NCBI GenBank assembly: GCA_016934715.1
Contig: JAFGSI010000072.1
Span: 1 to 38,669, forward strand
DNA length: 38,669 bases
From: Anaerolineales bacterium
GTDB lineage: Bacteria > Chloroflexota > Anaerolineae > Anaerolineales > Villigracilaceae
Direction: 5' to 3'
The notes below the pieces were generated by a model. It was not told the DNA's origin. It was given only the letters and a program-made list of their open reading frames with translations, and did no database searches. Below are positions 7,918 through 16,328 of this stretch, in pieces. How positions within the stretch are numbered: position 1 is the first letter of the stretch; each line of letters opens with the position of its first letter. A program made the translations under genes and the position numbers.

Positions 7918-8850
7918 ATGCCACCTATCAAAGTCATCGCCAATCCGACCGCCGGGCACGGCAAGGCTGCCCGGCTGATCCCCGACCTTGAGCGGGAACT
8001 GACCACTCTCGGCCTGGATTACGAGTTGGTCCGCACCGAACGGGCCGGCCACGGCCGCGAAATTGCCCGCCAGGCGGCCCGCGACGGTTATGCCGTGGTC
8101 GTCGCCGCCGGCGGGGATGGGACCATGAACGAGGTCCTCAACGGGCTGATGGCGGCCCGCGCCGAGAGCCCCAACCGCCCGGCCCTGGGTGTGATCTGCC
8201 TGGGGCGCGGCAATGATTTCGCCGCCTGCGTTGACATCCCCGCCGACCTGCCGTCCGCCTGCCGGGCGCTGCAGGCAGACCAGCGCCGCACGATCGATAT
8301 CGGGCGCATCACCGGCGGGGACTACCCGCAGGGCCGCTACTTCGCCAACAACGCCGGCATGGGTTTCGACGCCATCGGCACGATCGAAGTGGTCAAACTG
8401 CCAGAATGGGGCATGCTCAGTTTCATGATCGCCATTCTCAAGACGATCGTTCTGTATTACAAGGGTCCAACCGTGCGCATCGATTACGACGACCAGAGCC
8501 TCGAGACCTCGACCCTGATGGTCCTGACCATGAACGGAAAACGCATGGGGACCGGCTTCCAGATGGCTCCTGATTCACAACCCGACGACGGCCTGTTCGA
8601 CGTGGTCATCGTCCGCCAGGTCAGCCGCGGGCGGATCCTGACCCTGATCCCACATTTCATCCAGGGCACCCAGGGCTCTCAGCCCGAACTGCGCACCCTG
8701 CAGGCCGCCCGGGTGACGATCACCGCCCTGGAGGGCGTCCTGCCCTCCCAGGCCGACGGGGAGATCATCTGCGTTGCTGGCAAGCAACTGACCATGGAAG
8801 TGCTGCCGCGCCAGATCGAGGTCATCTGCCCCATGCCAGACCCGGCATGA
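7918..8850 (+). CDS. Diacylglycerol/lipid kinase (DagK/YegS family)
   Basis: This 310-aa soluble lipid kinase phosphorylates diacylglycerol or related lipids at the membrane. The N-terminal KVIANPTAGHGKA nucleotide-binding region, GGDGT at 65-69 and the GRGNDFA motif near 96-102 (family form GxGNDFA) are all present. CAGGAGA precedes the ATG. The stop overlaps the following acyltransferase start (ATGA), so the two are translationally coupled. Together they would make or recycle phosphatidic acid. Confidence 0.9.
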   Translation: MPPIKVIANPTAGHGKAARLIPDLERELTTLGLDYELVRTERAGHGREIARQAARDGYAVVVAAGGDGTMNEVLNGLMAARAESPNRPALGVICLGRGNDFAACVDIPADLPSACRALQADQRRTIDIGRITGGDYPQGRYFANNAGMGFDAIGTIEVVKLPEWGMLSFMIAILKTIVLYYKGPTVRIDYDDQSLETSTLMVLTMNGKRMGTGFQMAPDSQPDDGLFDVVIVRQVSRGRILTLIPHFIQGTQGSQPELRTLQAARVTITALEGVLPSQADGEIICVAGKQLTMEVLPRQIEVICPMPDPA

Positions 8851-9524
8851 ACATCAAGAAGCGAGTGACCGCCCTGTTCTTCCGGGCCCTGACCGGGCTG
8901 ATGTTCCGGGTCGACGCCCGGGCGCTGGCGCAGGTCCCACGGCAGGGACCTCTGATCCTGGTCGCCAATCATGTCCACATCCCCGAGATCCCGACCCTGT
9001 ACACCCGTTTGCTGCCGCGGCAGGTGCGCGGCATGGCCCTGGCCGAACGGGTTGAAAAAAACGACCTGTTCGGGGCGGTCCTGCGCCTGTTCGAGACCAT
9101 CCCGGTCCATCGCGGCGAAGCCGACCTGGCCGCCCTGCGAGCCGGGCTGGCGACCCTGGCCGAGGGTGGTATGGTGCTGCTCGACCCGGAGGGAACCCGC
9201 AGCCACGACGGGCGTTTGGGCCGCGGTCGCCCGGGGGCGATCCTGATCGCCCTGCACAGCGGCGCGCCGCTGCTTCCGGTGGTCCACTATGGAAGCGAGA
9301 ATTTCAAAAGGAGCCTGCGGCACCTGCGGCGTGAACCGCTGCACTTCGTGGTCGGCCGGCCGTTTAGGGTCGTCCCCGGGAGTGGGCGTGTGACCAGCCT
9401 CGTGCGCCAGGCGATGATCGACGAGGTGATGGTCGCGATGGCCCGCCTGCTGCCGTTCGAGTACCGCGGCGTGTATGCCGATATCGACCGGGCTCCGCGT
9501 TACCTGAAACCAATCGATCCATGA
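8847..9524 (+). CDS. PlsC-like 1-acylglycerol-3-phosphate acyltransferase
   Basis: This 225-aa acyltransferase of the PlsC family transfers fatty acyl groups to lysophosphatidic acid at the membrane. The EGTRS motif (115-119) and the downstream PLLPVVHYG segment fit well. The catalytic block reads NHVHIPE (H42...E47) rather than the usual NHX4D, so the Asp partner is replaced by Glu. It is coupled by a 4-nt overlap to the lipid kinase, which supports a phospholipid role. It closes the + strand run that starts at thrC and is followed by a hairpin. Confidence 0.85.
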   Translation: MNIKKRVTALFFRALTGLMFRVDARALAQVPRQGPLILVANHVHIPEIPTLYTRLLPRQVRGMALAERVEKNDLFGAVLRLFETIPVHRGEADLAALRAGLATLAEGGMVLLDPEGTRSHDGRLGRGRPGAILIALHSGAPLLPVVHYGSENFKRSLRHLRREPLHFVVGRPFRVVPGSGRVTSLVRQAMIDEVMVAMARLLPFEYRGVYADIDRAPRYLKPIDP

Positions 9525-9559
9525 CCGGGATGGAGGAGCCTTCCTGCACGCAAGGACGA

Positions 9560-9578
9560 GCCAGGCCTGAGGCCTGGC
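9560..9578. terminator. Hairpin between convergent genes
   Basis: GCCAGGCC (9560-9567) and GGCCTGGC (9571-9578) form an 8-bp stem with a 3-nt loop. Only a short GTTTG follows, so it is a weak intrinsic terminator. It lies between the plsC-like gene and the convergent lipoprotein gene. Confidence 0.5.
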
Positions 9579-9627
9579 CCGTTTGAATAGGAAAACTGTA
9601 TCAACGACCGTCACGAAGCGTCGCTCA

Positions 9628-11460
9628 CTACCGGTTGCTGCAATAACCCACGCAGGTGCCTTGCGTGTTTGTCCAGATACAGGCTGGATTGGCCATACAA
9701 GCCGCACAAGCCAACTGGCTGCAATCGACAGTCGGGACAGGCGTCGCAGTGCTTCCAGCAGGCTCATCGCTGCCTTGACCGGTCCCATCGTCGGTCGGCC
9801 CGGGCGCCGGCGGCGCCGTGCGGACCGCCAGGAGATTGACATCCTCCTCGGTGTTGACCAGCCCGGCACTGATCCAGCACTCCCCAAAGCCGTCCGGGCG
9901 GATGACGACCAGCCACGAGCCAGGCGCATTGCGCCCTACGACCTCAACTCCCTGCCCGCGGGTCAGGTAGAGCAGGATGGGATGATCGAGGCTTGGGCCG
10001 CTGCGGCAGACGGCATCCTGGTTGACCTGTCCGGAGGTCGAACGGTCGCAGGCGCCGCTGAAATTGGTGCGGAAGGCGCGCGTTTCTGAGAAGGGCCCTT
10101 CGCCGTTGGCAGTGGTGGCCGCCACGTGCCAGTAGTAGGTGGTGCAGTCATCCAGGACCACTGCCGCCGGGTCGAAGGTGTTGTACTCACCCGGGATATC
10201 GCCATAGACCACCAGGTCGGTGAAGGCGAGATTGCGAGCCACCTCGGCGTGAAAAGTGATCAACGCCTCGCAGCCATGGCCGGAATAGCCCCAGGTTACG
10301 ACCGGAGAGGTGCCGGCCCAATCGGCACCCTCGGCCGGTGAGAGCGGCGTGGGAGCCGGCAGGCCGGTCACGTCACAGACCCCACCCGGGCATGTGCCGG
10401 CCAAATCCGTGGTGAAGGACCAGGTCGTGGAGTACGGGCCGACTGTCCCGCCCGTATCGGCCGCCACGTGCCAGTAATAGGTGGTGCAGTCGTCCAGGAC
10501 CGCCGCCGCCGGATCGAAGGTCAGCCAGCCGCCGGGAACATCGCCGTAAACCACCAGGTCGGTGAAAGCGAGGTCGCGGGCCACCTCGGCATGGAAGTCC
10601 AGCCCCGCCAGGCAGACCGGATAGGGATAATCCCAACGGACGATCGGATAGTTTCCTGTCCAGGCGGAGCCGTCGAGCGGGGAGAGCGGTTGGGGGGACA
10701 CCAGGCCGGCGGCATCACAGGGCATCCCAGGGCAGGTGCCGTGGAAGTCGGTGACGAAGTACGCAGGGACATAGTGCTCGCTGGCCGTCCCACCGATGAC
10801 CGGCTGGACCCACCAGTAGTACAACTGGCAGTCATCCAGAAAGGGAACATTGGTCTCGAAACCGGCGTATGGCCCACCCTCTCCGCTCAGAGCCATGGCA
10901 CTGGTATCTTGATTTTGAACCCTGAACTGGTAGCCCTCCGGCAGACAGGAAGCATCGGGGTAGGACCAGGCCAAGGCGGGATGCTCTTCGGCCACCACTG
11001 TCCCAAACCCCGGCGACTCGAGCGTTACCGTCCAACGCTGGTCGTCCGCGCAAGCCGGGCCGGTGAAGAAGGACCGCTCCGGCGAATAGTCTCCGACCAC
11101 CCCGCCAACGTAGGCTGCCACCCGCCATTGATAATGGGAAGCTGGCTGCAGGTCACCGGACGGGGTCCAGGAACCGGCATCCGGACCGGTCGTGCCGATG
11201 ACCAGGCCCGGCGCGGTGAAATCGCCATCCAGGGCCACCTCTACCCGAAAGCCGTCAAAATCGCAATCGTAAGCGGCGGTCCATGGAAATTCGGGGGTCA
11301 GGTCCTCGGTGATGCCGGACGTGGATGGCCCGGTGCCGCTGATAACCCCCGGGGCCGTCAGATCGGCCGCCTCGCAAGGGTCAGCTGCCGGGCCGCAGCC
11401 GGGCAGGCCAAGCAGGATGACTGCACAAATCAGGATGCCGATCGATTGACGATGTTTCAT
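9628..11460 (-). CDS. Multi-repeat lipoprotein with SH3-like domain
   Basis: This 610-aa exported protein has a lipoprotein signal (GILICAVILLGLPGC), so it should be anchored outside the membrane. Four fibronectin-III-like units of about 100-115 residues follow (roughly 28-130, 135-235, 245-350 and 355-465). Each contains a Cys-Xn-YYWHVAA- or YQWRVAAY-type strand. A bacterial SH3-like domain spans about 480-545 (AVCRSGPSLDHPILLYLTRGQ). After a Pro/Thr-rich linker the protein ends in a cysteine-rich tail with seven cysteines (SQLACAACMANPACIW). It is probably an extracellular adhesion or binding protein; no enzymatic motif is seen. AGGAGGAGG lies just ahead of the ATG and a promoter lies at 11496-11524. 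Confidence 0.75.
   Translation of the reverse strand: MKHRQSIGILICAVILLGLPGCGPAADPCEAADLTAPGVISGTGPSTSGITEDLTPEFPWTAAYDCDFDGFRVEVALDGDFTAPGLVIGTTGPDAGSWTPSGDLQPASHYQWRVAAYVGGVVGDYSPERSFFTGPACADDQRWTVTLESPGFGTVVAEEHPALAWSYPDASCLPEGYQFRVQNQDTSAMALSGEGGPYAGFETNVPFLDDCQLYYWWVQPVIGGTASEHYVPAYFVTDFHGTCPGMPCDAAGLVSPQPLSPLDGSAWTGNYPIVRWDYPYPVCLAGLDFHAEVARDLAFTDLVVYGDVPGGWLTFDPAAAVLDDCTTYYWHVAADTGGTVGPYSTTWSFTTDLAGTCPGGVCDVTGLPAPTPLSPAEGADWAGTSPVVTWGYSGHGCEALITFHAEVARNLAFTDLVVYGDIPGEYNTFDPAAVVLDDCTTYYWHVAATTANGEGPFSETRAFRTNFSGACDRSTSGQVNQDAVCRSGPSLDHPILLYLTRGQGVEVVGRNAPGSWLVVIRPDGFGECWISAGLVNTEEDVNLLAVRTAPPAPGPTDDGTGQGSDEPAGSTATPVPTVDCSQLACAACMANPACIWTNTQGTCVGYCSNR
10119..10592. repeat. Two 342-bp-spaced direct repeats inside the lipoprotein gene
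   Basis: The stretches 10119-10250 and 10461-10592 are near-identical, offset by exactly 342 bp (114 codons). They encode successive fibronectin-like units and indicate recent intragenic duplication or gene conversion. Confidence 0.75.
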
Positions 11461-11495
11461 GGTTCCTCCTCCTTAGTCAGCGTGCCTTTGCGCTA

Positions 11496-11524
11496 ATTAT
11501 TCGATAGATCCTGTGAGAATCCAA
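11496..11524 (-). promoter_or_regulatory. Promoter of the repeat lipoprotein
   Basis: On the minus strand TTGGAT (11524-11519) and AATAAT (11501-11496) are separated by exactly 17 bp. The spacing and direction fit the lipoprotein gene starting at 11460. Confidence 0.5.
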
Positions 11525-11622
11525 TCCATAAAAGGTCATCCTCCAGGCAAACTCCCCTCCTGTTTCCACCTGGCCAGCGTCAGAAAACGTCAAGGCGGTC
11601 ACCGCTGCGACCCCGGCTTGAG

Positions 11623-11628
11623 TATAAT
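11623..11628 (+). promoter_or_regulatory. -10 box of the GNAT-like gene
   Basis: A consensus TATAAT 48 nt before the ATG at 11677, with no clear -35 and no strong Shine-Dalgarno. The 5' UTR would be about 40 nt. Confidence 0.45.
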
Positions 11629-11676
11629 CAGGCTACTCCGCAACAGTGAATCCCGTTATCAGCGAAAGCGAAGATT

Positions 11677-12813
11677 ATGGTTGAGGTCCTGCCCGTCCGT
11701 ACTCGTCGTGAACGGCAATCCTTTCTGACCTTTCCCTGGCGCATCTACCAGGACGATCCCTTATGGGTTCCGCCGCTGCTGGTCGAGCGTGCCAAGGTCC
11801 TCGATCCGCAGCGTGGACTGTTCTTCAAAGATGGCCACGCTGAACTCTTCCTGGCCTGGCAGGACGGCATCCCCGTGGGAACGATCTGCTGCGCCGAGGA
11901 CCGCAATCGGACCCGCAGCCGGGGCTTTGGCGAGTGCATGCTCGGCTTCTTTGAATGCATTGACGACCAGACCGTGGCGACGGCCCTTTTCTCCCGGGCC
12001 ACGGCCTGGGCCTGCCAGCATGGACTGACGGCCCTCTACGGGACCTACAACCTGGACCGCGAGGAGTCGCGCGGCCTGCTGATCGAGGGGCGCGACCGCT
12101 CTCCCGTCTCGTACTGTGGGCATAACCCCGATTACTATCCGGGTCTCTTCGAGCGCTTCGGCTTCATCCAGGACGGAGAAGATGCCCTGGCCTATGCCAT
12201 CGACCTCGACCTGGAGACGCCCCAACTGCAGCACCTGATGCGGCTGGCAGACCGGATCCGCAGCCGCAAGGCGATCACCATCCGCGGCGGCCGGCTGGAC
12301 GATATCGACGGCGAGATCGGCCGCATCGTCGAGTTGCAGAACCGCGGCCTGGCCCACTTCCCCGACTTCACCCCCTACACCCGCGCCGACATCGAGGCCC
12401 TGGTCCTGCCAGCCCTGGACGTGCTCGATCCCGACCTGGTCCTGTTCGCCGAGGTCGACGGGCAGACGGTCGGCTGGTTCCCCGGCATCCCTAACATGAA
12501 CGAAGTGCTCATCCACCTCAACGGCCTGCGCCGCCCCTGGGACTACCTGCAGGCCATCAAGTATGCCCGGTACCGGCCGGAGTGCCTGACGATCAAAAGC
12601 GTGATTGTCGTCCCCGAATACTGGGACACCGGTGTGGGCGTGCTGCTCTTCGACGAGATGGCCCGCCGGGCTGCCGCCAAGGGTTATCGCTGGATCGACC
12701 TGTCACTGACCGGTGAGGAGAATCCCGACACATCCCCCCTGGCCCACCGCATGGGTGCCCAGATCTACAAACGCTACCGCTTCTACAGGAAAGAACTGGC
12801 GGGCCGGGAATAA
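11677..12813 (+). CDS. GNAT-fold acetyltransferase-like protein
   Basis: This 378-aa soluble protein resembles the YghO-like group of GNAT-fold proteins. The N-terminal FPWRIYQDDPLWVPPLLVERAKVLDP and a first domain with GTICCAEDRN and FGFFE-like (LGFFECIDD) strands match that group. A second half contains the VIVVPEYWDTGVGVLLFDEMARRAAAKGYRWIDLSL segment, which looks like the acetyl-CoA-binding loop and helix. The substrate is unknown. It stands alone between a divergent lipoprotein and the PLP enzyme gene, with its own TATAAT box. Fold confidence is good, function is open. Confidence 0.7.
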   Translation: MVEVLPVRTRRERQSFLTFPWRIYQDDPLWVPPLLVERAKVLDPQRGLFFKDGHAELFLAWQDGIPVGTICCAEDRNRTRSRGFGECMLGFFECIDDQTVATALFSRATAWACQHGLTALYGTYNLDREESRGLLIEGRDRSPVSYCGHNPDYYPGLFERFGFIQDGEDALAYAIDLDLETPQLQHLMRLADRIRSRKAITIRGGRLDDIDGEIGRIVELQNRGLAHFPDFTPYTRADIEALVLPALDVLDPDLVLFAEVDGQTVGWFPGIPNMNEVLIHLNGLRRPWDYLQAIKYARYRPECLTIKSVIVVPEYWDTGVGVLLFDEMARRAAAKGYRWIDLSLTGEENPDTSPLAHRMGAQIYKRYRFYRKELAGRE

Positions 12814-12995
12814 CCGGTCTGTCAACGGGACACGGACGAGCATGGGGAAGGCCCAGGAAGGTTCGTGACCCCCAAGACTGGTGAGCAGTCTTCAGGTCCG
12901 CCATCGTTTTCCGCATCGTGTCGAGAAAGAATACCGGGCCAGGGGAAGTGATGAATTTCACGCTTTTTGAGGACATTCAGGCCGCGCAGACAATG

Positions 12996-13001
12996 TAAAA
13001 T
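12996..13001 (+). promoter_or_regulatory. -10 box of the MOCOS-like gene
   Basis: TAAAAT preceded directly by TG. AAGGAGA follows at 13008-13014, just before the ATG at 13019, implying a very short 5' UTR of about 10 nt. Confidence 0.5.
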
Positions 13002-13018
13002 AAGGCCAAGGAGAGCCG

Positions 13019-14413
13019 ATGCCCAATTACGCCGATCTGATCAATGCCTATCCCCAGTACGACCGGACCCATGACATCGACGAACTGCGCCAGCGTGAGT
13101 ACAGCCGTCTCGACCGCCAGGGTCACATTTACCTGGATTACACTGGCGGCGGATTATACGCCGACTCACAGGTCCGCCAGCACCACGATCTACTGGTCGA
13201 CAACGTCTTCGGCAACCCGCACTCGGCCAACCCGACCTCCCTGGCCGCCACCCGGATGGTCGAATCGGCGCGCCAGTACGTGCTGCATTACTTCAATGCC
13301 TCGCCTGACGAGTACGTGGCCATCTTCACCCAGAACGCCAGCGGGGCGCTCAAGCTGGTCGGCGAGTCCTACCCCTTTGGCAAGGGCTGCCACTACCTGC
13401 TGAGCTTCGACAACCACAACTCGGTCAACGGCATCCGCGAGTTCGCCCACACCAAGGGCGCCGATGTGACCTATGTTCCGCTGATGCTGCCTGACATGCG
13501 CGTTGACGAGGCCATGCTGGATGACTACCTTGAACTCGGGACGGCCGGCTGCGCCAACCTGTTCGCCTACCCGGCCCAGTCCAACTTCTCGTCAGTCCAA
13601 CACCCGCTGGAATGGATCGAGAAGGCCCACGCGAAAGGCTGGGACGTGCTGCTCGACGCGGCTGCCTTCACCCCTACCAACCGCCTCGACCTGAGCCAGG
13701 TCAGGCCCGACTTCGTCCCGCTTTCGTTCTACAAGATGTTCGGCTACCCGACCGGCCTGGGGGCGTTGATCGCCCGCAAGGAGGGCCTCGGAAAACTGCA
13801 CCGGCCCTGGTTCGCCGGCGGCACGATCACCGTCGCCTCGGTCCAGGGCGACAAATACTACCTTGCTGATGCCCCGGCCGCCTTCGAGGATGGCACGGTC
13901 GACTACCTGGATATCCCGGCGATCGAGATCGGGCTCAAGCACCTCGAGACGGTCGGCATCGACCTGATCCACGAGCGGGTACGCTGCCTGACCGGCTGGC
14001 TGCTGCACAACCTGTCCCTGCTGGAACACAGCACCGGGGTCCCGCTGGTGCGGGTCTACGGGCCATTGACCATCCCGCAACGTGGTGGTGCGGTGACGGT
14101 CAACTTTTTCGACAAGGACGGAAAGCCGATCGACATCCGCATCGTCGAACAGGCCGCCAGCGCCCGCAACATCTCGCTGCGCACCGGCTGCTTCTGCAAC
14201 CCGGGCGCGGGCGAGATCGCCCTGCAGATCTCGAAGATGGATTTGGCCGCCTGCTTCACCCAGTCCGATCACGTTCAGCGCCTGACCTACGACGACTTCC
14301 GCCTGTGCATCGACGACAAGGCCTCCGGAGCCGTGCGAATCTCGGTCGGGATGGTCAGCAATTACGAGGATATCGAAGAGCTGCTGAAATTTGCCGAAGG
14401 GCTGCTGGAATAG
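13019..14413 (+). CDS. Class V aminotransferase-fold enzyme, MOCOS/NifS-like
   Basis: This 464-aa PLP enzyme resembles the NifS-like half of molybdenum cofactor sulfurases and cysteine desulfurases. It has the IYLDYTGGGLYADSQV start and the GNPHSANPTS loop typical of MOCOS-like proteins. The Schiff-base lysine is K239 in SFYKMFGYPTGLGALI. The sulfur-accepting loop RTGCFCNPGAGE carries C391 and C393. The second MOSC domain of eukaryotic MOCOS is absent. The likely role is to mobilise sulfur from cysteine; the acceptor is not known. The presence of mobA elsewhere in the window makes a Mo-cofactor role possible but not proven. Confidence 0.8.
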   Translation: MPNYADLINAYPQYDRTHDIDELRQREYSRLDRQGHIYLDYTGGGLYADSQVRQHHDLLVDNVFGNPHSANPTSLAATRMVESARQYVLHYFNASPDEYVAIFTQNASGALKLVGESYPFGKGCHYLLSFDNHNSVNGIREFAHTKGADVTYVPLMLPDMRVDEAMLDDYLELGTAGCANLFAYPAQSNFSSVQHPLEWIEKAHAKGWDVLLDAAAFTPTNRLDLSQVRPDFVPLSFYKMFGYPTGLGALIARKEGLGKLHRPWFAGGTITVASVQGDKYYLADAPAAFEDGTVDYLDIPAIEIGLKHLETVGIDLIHERVRCLTGWLLHNLSLLEHSTGVPLVRVYGPLTIPQRGGAVTVNFFDKDGKPIDIRIVEQAASARNISLRTGCFCNPGAGEIALQISKMDLAACFTQSDHVQRLTYDDFRLCIDDKASGAVRISVGMVSNYEDIEELLKFAEGLLE

Positions 14414-14425
14414 AGCACTACGGAG

Positions 14426-14575
14426 GTGGGAGAGGGTGGAACACGCCTGCTGATCGCCTTATCAGGAATGGGGGCCATCCCGGGCATTTTCTTCCTGATC
14501 GATCTCCTACTCAGCCTGGCCGCGCTGAAAAACAGGCATAAGCCCGGGAAGAAACACCGGGCGCCTGGTCGATAG
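14426..14575 (+). CDS. Possible 49-aa membrane peptide, TM2-like fragment
   Basis: This short GTG-initiated frame lies in the same frame as, and 12 nt downstream of, the PLP enzyme stop. It encodes a hydrophobic segment (GAIPGIFFLIDLLLSLAA) followed by a basic tail (KNRHKPGKKHR). The pattern resembles the second helix of TM2-domain proteins, so it may be a truncated relic rather than a working gene. No good ribosome-binding site is seen ahead of the GTG or the internal ATG. Confidence 0.3.
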   Translation: MGEGGTRLLIALSGMGAIPGIFFLIDLLLSLAALKNRHKPGKKHRAPGR

Positions 14576-14598
14576 ACACAAACATGAGGAGGTCACCT

Positions 14599-15183
14599 AT
14601 GGCGTTGAAAGATCTGGTCCTGAAAAACCGCAGTTTCCGGCGCTTCCACGCCGATGAGCCTGTCAGTCTGGAGACCCTGCGTCAGCTGGTCGACCTGGCC
14701 CGCCTTTCGGCCTCGGGGTCCAACATCCAGCCATTGAAGTACATCCTATCCTGCGAGGCGGCGACCAATAACCGCATCTTCCCGACCCTGTCCTGGGCCG
14801 GCTACCTCAAGGACTGGCCCGGACCCATCGAGAACGAACGCCCGGCAGCCTACATCGTCATTCTGGGCGACGCGCGCCTGCGCCCAACCTTCGGTGTCGA
14901 CCCGGGGATCGCCGCCCAGTCGATCCTGCTGGGAGCAGTCGAAAAAGGCCTCGGAGGCTGCATCATCGCCTCGGTCAAAAAAGAGGAATTGGGACAAACA
15001 CTCGCCATCCCCGACCACTTCGAGGTCCTGCTGGTCCTGGCCCTGGGTGTGCCCAAGGAGACGGTTGAGATCGAACCGCTCGGGCTGGACGGCGATATCA
15101 AGTACTGGCGCGACGCCGACGGCGTCCACCATGTCCCCAAGCGCGCACTGGAGGAGATCATCGTGGGGCAGCATGGACGGTAG
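14599..15183 (+). CDS. Nitroreductase-family flavoprotein
   Basis: This 194-aa FMN-dependent oxidoreductase fold protein has an N-terminal RSFRRFHADEPV motif (Arg contacts to FMN), SASGSNIQPLKYI (phosphate site) and a C-terminal GGCIIASV-LALGVPKE pair. The physiological substrate is unknown. I choose the ATG at 14599 because GAGGAGGT (14586-14593) lies just upstream; an ATG at 14584 would overlap that site. Its last 11 nt overlap the ywbE-like gene, so the two are co-translated. Confidence 0.87.
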   Translation: MALKDLVLKNRSFRRFHADEPVSLETLRQLVDLARLSASGSNIQPLKYILSCEAATNNRIFPTLSWAGYLKDWPGPIENERPAAYIVILGDARLRPTFGVDPGIAAQSILLGAVEKGLGGCIIASVKKEELGQTLAIPDHFEVLLVLALGVPKETVEIEPLGLDGDIKYWRDADGVHHVPKRALEEIIVGQHGR

Positions 15184-15367
15184 GAAACGCGCCGACATCC
15201 AGCCCGGTCAGCGGGTCAAGATCGTCCTGAAGAAAGACCAGCCCACCGGGAAACTGACCGAGGGCGTCGTCCTGATCATCCTGACCAGTTCGGCCACCCA
15301 CCCGCACGGGATCAAGGTCCGGTTGGTGAGCGGGGAGGTCGGGCGGGTCAAGGAGATCGTTGGCTGA
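15173..15367 (+). CDS. ywbE: YwbE-family small protein
   Basis: This 64-aa protein matches the YwbE family closely: GRKRADIQPGQRVKIVLKKD at the start, a central GKLTEGVV and THPHGIKVRL, then GEVGRVKEI at the end. The family is small, conserved and of unknown role; the sequence looks like an SH3/KOW-type barrel that might bind nucleic acid. The start ATG lies inside the end of the nitroreductase gene (11-nt overlap). Confidence 0.88.
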   Translation: MDGRKRADIQPGQRVKIVLKKDQPTGKLTEGVVLIILTSSATHPHGIKVRLVSGEVGRVKEIVG

Positions 15368-15399
15368 GTCCCCGTCCAGAGGGAAAGGGAGGAATAACG

Positions 15400-16035
15400 A
15401 TGAAGAAAATTATAGTGCGGCTGGTGTTACTGCTGGGATTGGCACTCGCTGCTGGCTGCGGGCTCGGGCCCGATCTGCCCTGCCCGATCCCGCTCGAGCT
15501 GAATGCCCCCGGCGAGGGGCGGGTGGCCTTCAGCCTGCAGAACGACAGCTGCACGACCATCTGCGGCCTGTACATCAGCCCGACCGCCTGCGATGACTGG
15601 GGGATGGAATGGCTGGGAGACGACAATGTCCATAGCGGCGAATCGGCCAGCGTGTATCTGCCTCCGGGCCGCTACGATGCCATGATCGAATACTGCACCG
15701 ATGAGGCCTTCATCATCGAGCGGCTGAGGATCGAGGAGGACCAGACCTGGACCCTGAGCAGCGAAGACCCGGCTGACGGCCCTCCCTGCGGGACATCGCT
15801 GGCGGTTGTCAACAATTCCCCCAGTCCCATCTGCCACATGTGGATCGCCAATCAGTACAGCGAACGCTTCGGGAACAACTGGTTGGGCAACGAACAGATC
15901 GCTTCCGGTGAGACACGTCTCTTCGTTCTTGAACCCGGCACCTACGACCTGAAAGCCGAGGCCTGCGACTGGACCCTGCTGCGGATCGAGGTCGGTGTGC
16001 CCCTTTCCGGCCCCGTGACCTGGACGGTGCCGTGA
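15400..16035 (+). CDS. Lipoprotein with two tandem Cys-rich repeats
   Basis: This 211-aa protein has a lipoprotein signal (VLLLGLALAAGC). The mature part contains two similar units of about 75 residues. The first has SCTTICGLYISPT...WLGDDNVHSGESASVYLPPGRYD; the second has PSPICHMWIANQ...NWLGNEQIASGETRLFVLEPGTYD. Each pairs a cysteine motif with a beta-sandwich-like end, so it is probably an extracellular binding or structural protein. A perfect AAAGGAGG precedes the ATG. No catalytic motif is visible. Confidence 0.75.
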   Translation: MKKIIVRLVLLLGLALAAGCGLGPDLPCPIPLELNAPGEGRVAFSLQNDSCTTICGLYISPTACDDWGMEWLGDDNVHSGESASVYLPPGRYDAMIEYCTDEAFIIERLRIEEDQTWTLSSEDPADGPPCGTSLAVVNNSPSPICHMWIANQYSERFGNNWLGNEQIASGETRLFVLEPGTYDLKAEACDWTLLRIEVGVPLSGPVTWTVP

Positions 16036-16076
16036 CAGGTTTGGGCTGTGACGTATCCGCGCAGCCGGATGGCGGG

Positions 16077-16328
16077 TTAAGCCTGGCGTTTCTGGTGCAC
16101 TCCTTCCTCTCGCCGCAGAAAGTAATCATAGTCTCCCCGGTCTTGAGGAAAACTAAAATGGTCCAGTCGTTCGGCCTTTTCATCGATTACGACGACCATA
16201 TTCTTCTCCAATGCCAGGTCGACTCCCACGTGCAGGGTCCCTGGTTGGACTTGCCTTAATTTATTGGATGTGGTAGATTTCGATATGAGGTATCCTCCTA
16301 GGTACGGTTTGATCCACGATTGGTTCAT
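16077..16328 (-). pseudogene. IS110-family transposase N-terminal remnant
   Basis: The minus-strand frame encodes 83 residues that include LHVGVDLALEKNMVVVIDEK and DRGDYDYFLRR. This is the start of a DEDD transposase of the IS110/IS1111 family, with the first catalytic Asp as D37. The other catalytic residues and the C-terminal serine domain are missing, because the frame stops shortly after. The surrounding 16036-16370 stretch is visibly more AT-rich than its neighbours, fitting an imported element. This fills the only gap over 300 bases between genes in the window. The ATG choice (16326-16328) is uncertain. Confidence 0.7.

Noticed and set aside
8679-9929. Long minus-strand frame across the lipid kinase and plsC-like genes
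   Set aside because: It runs antisense to two coupled genes with clear motifs and crosses a terminator. It is a composition artefact.
12874-12892. AAGACTG/CAGTCTT stem-loop after the GNAT-like gene
   Set aside because: There is no U-run and the stem is only 7 bp. I cannot support a terminator or RNA call.
12948-12968. GTGA/TCAC hairpin followed by TTTTT
   Set aside because: The 4-bp stem is too weak to call a terminator.
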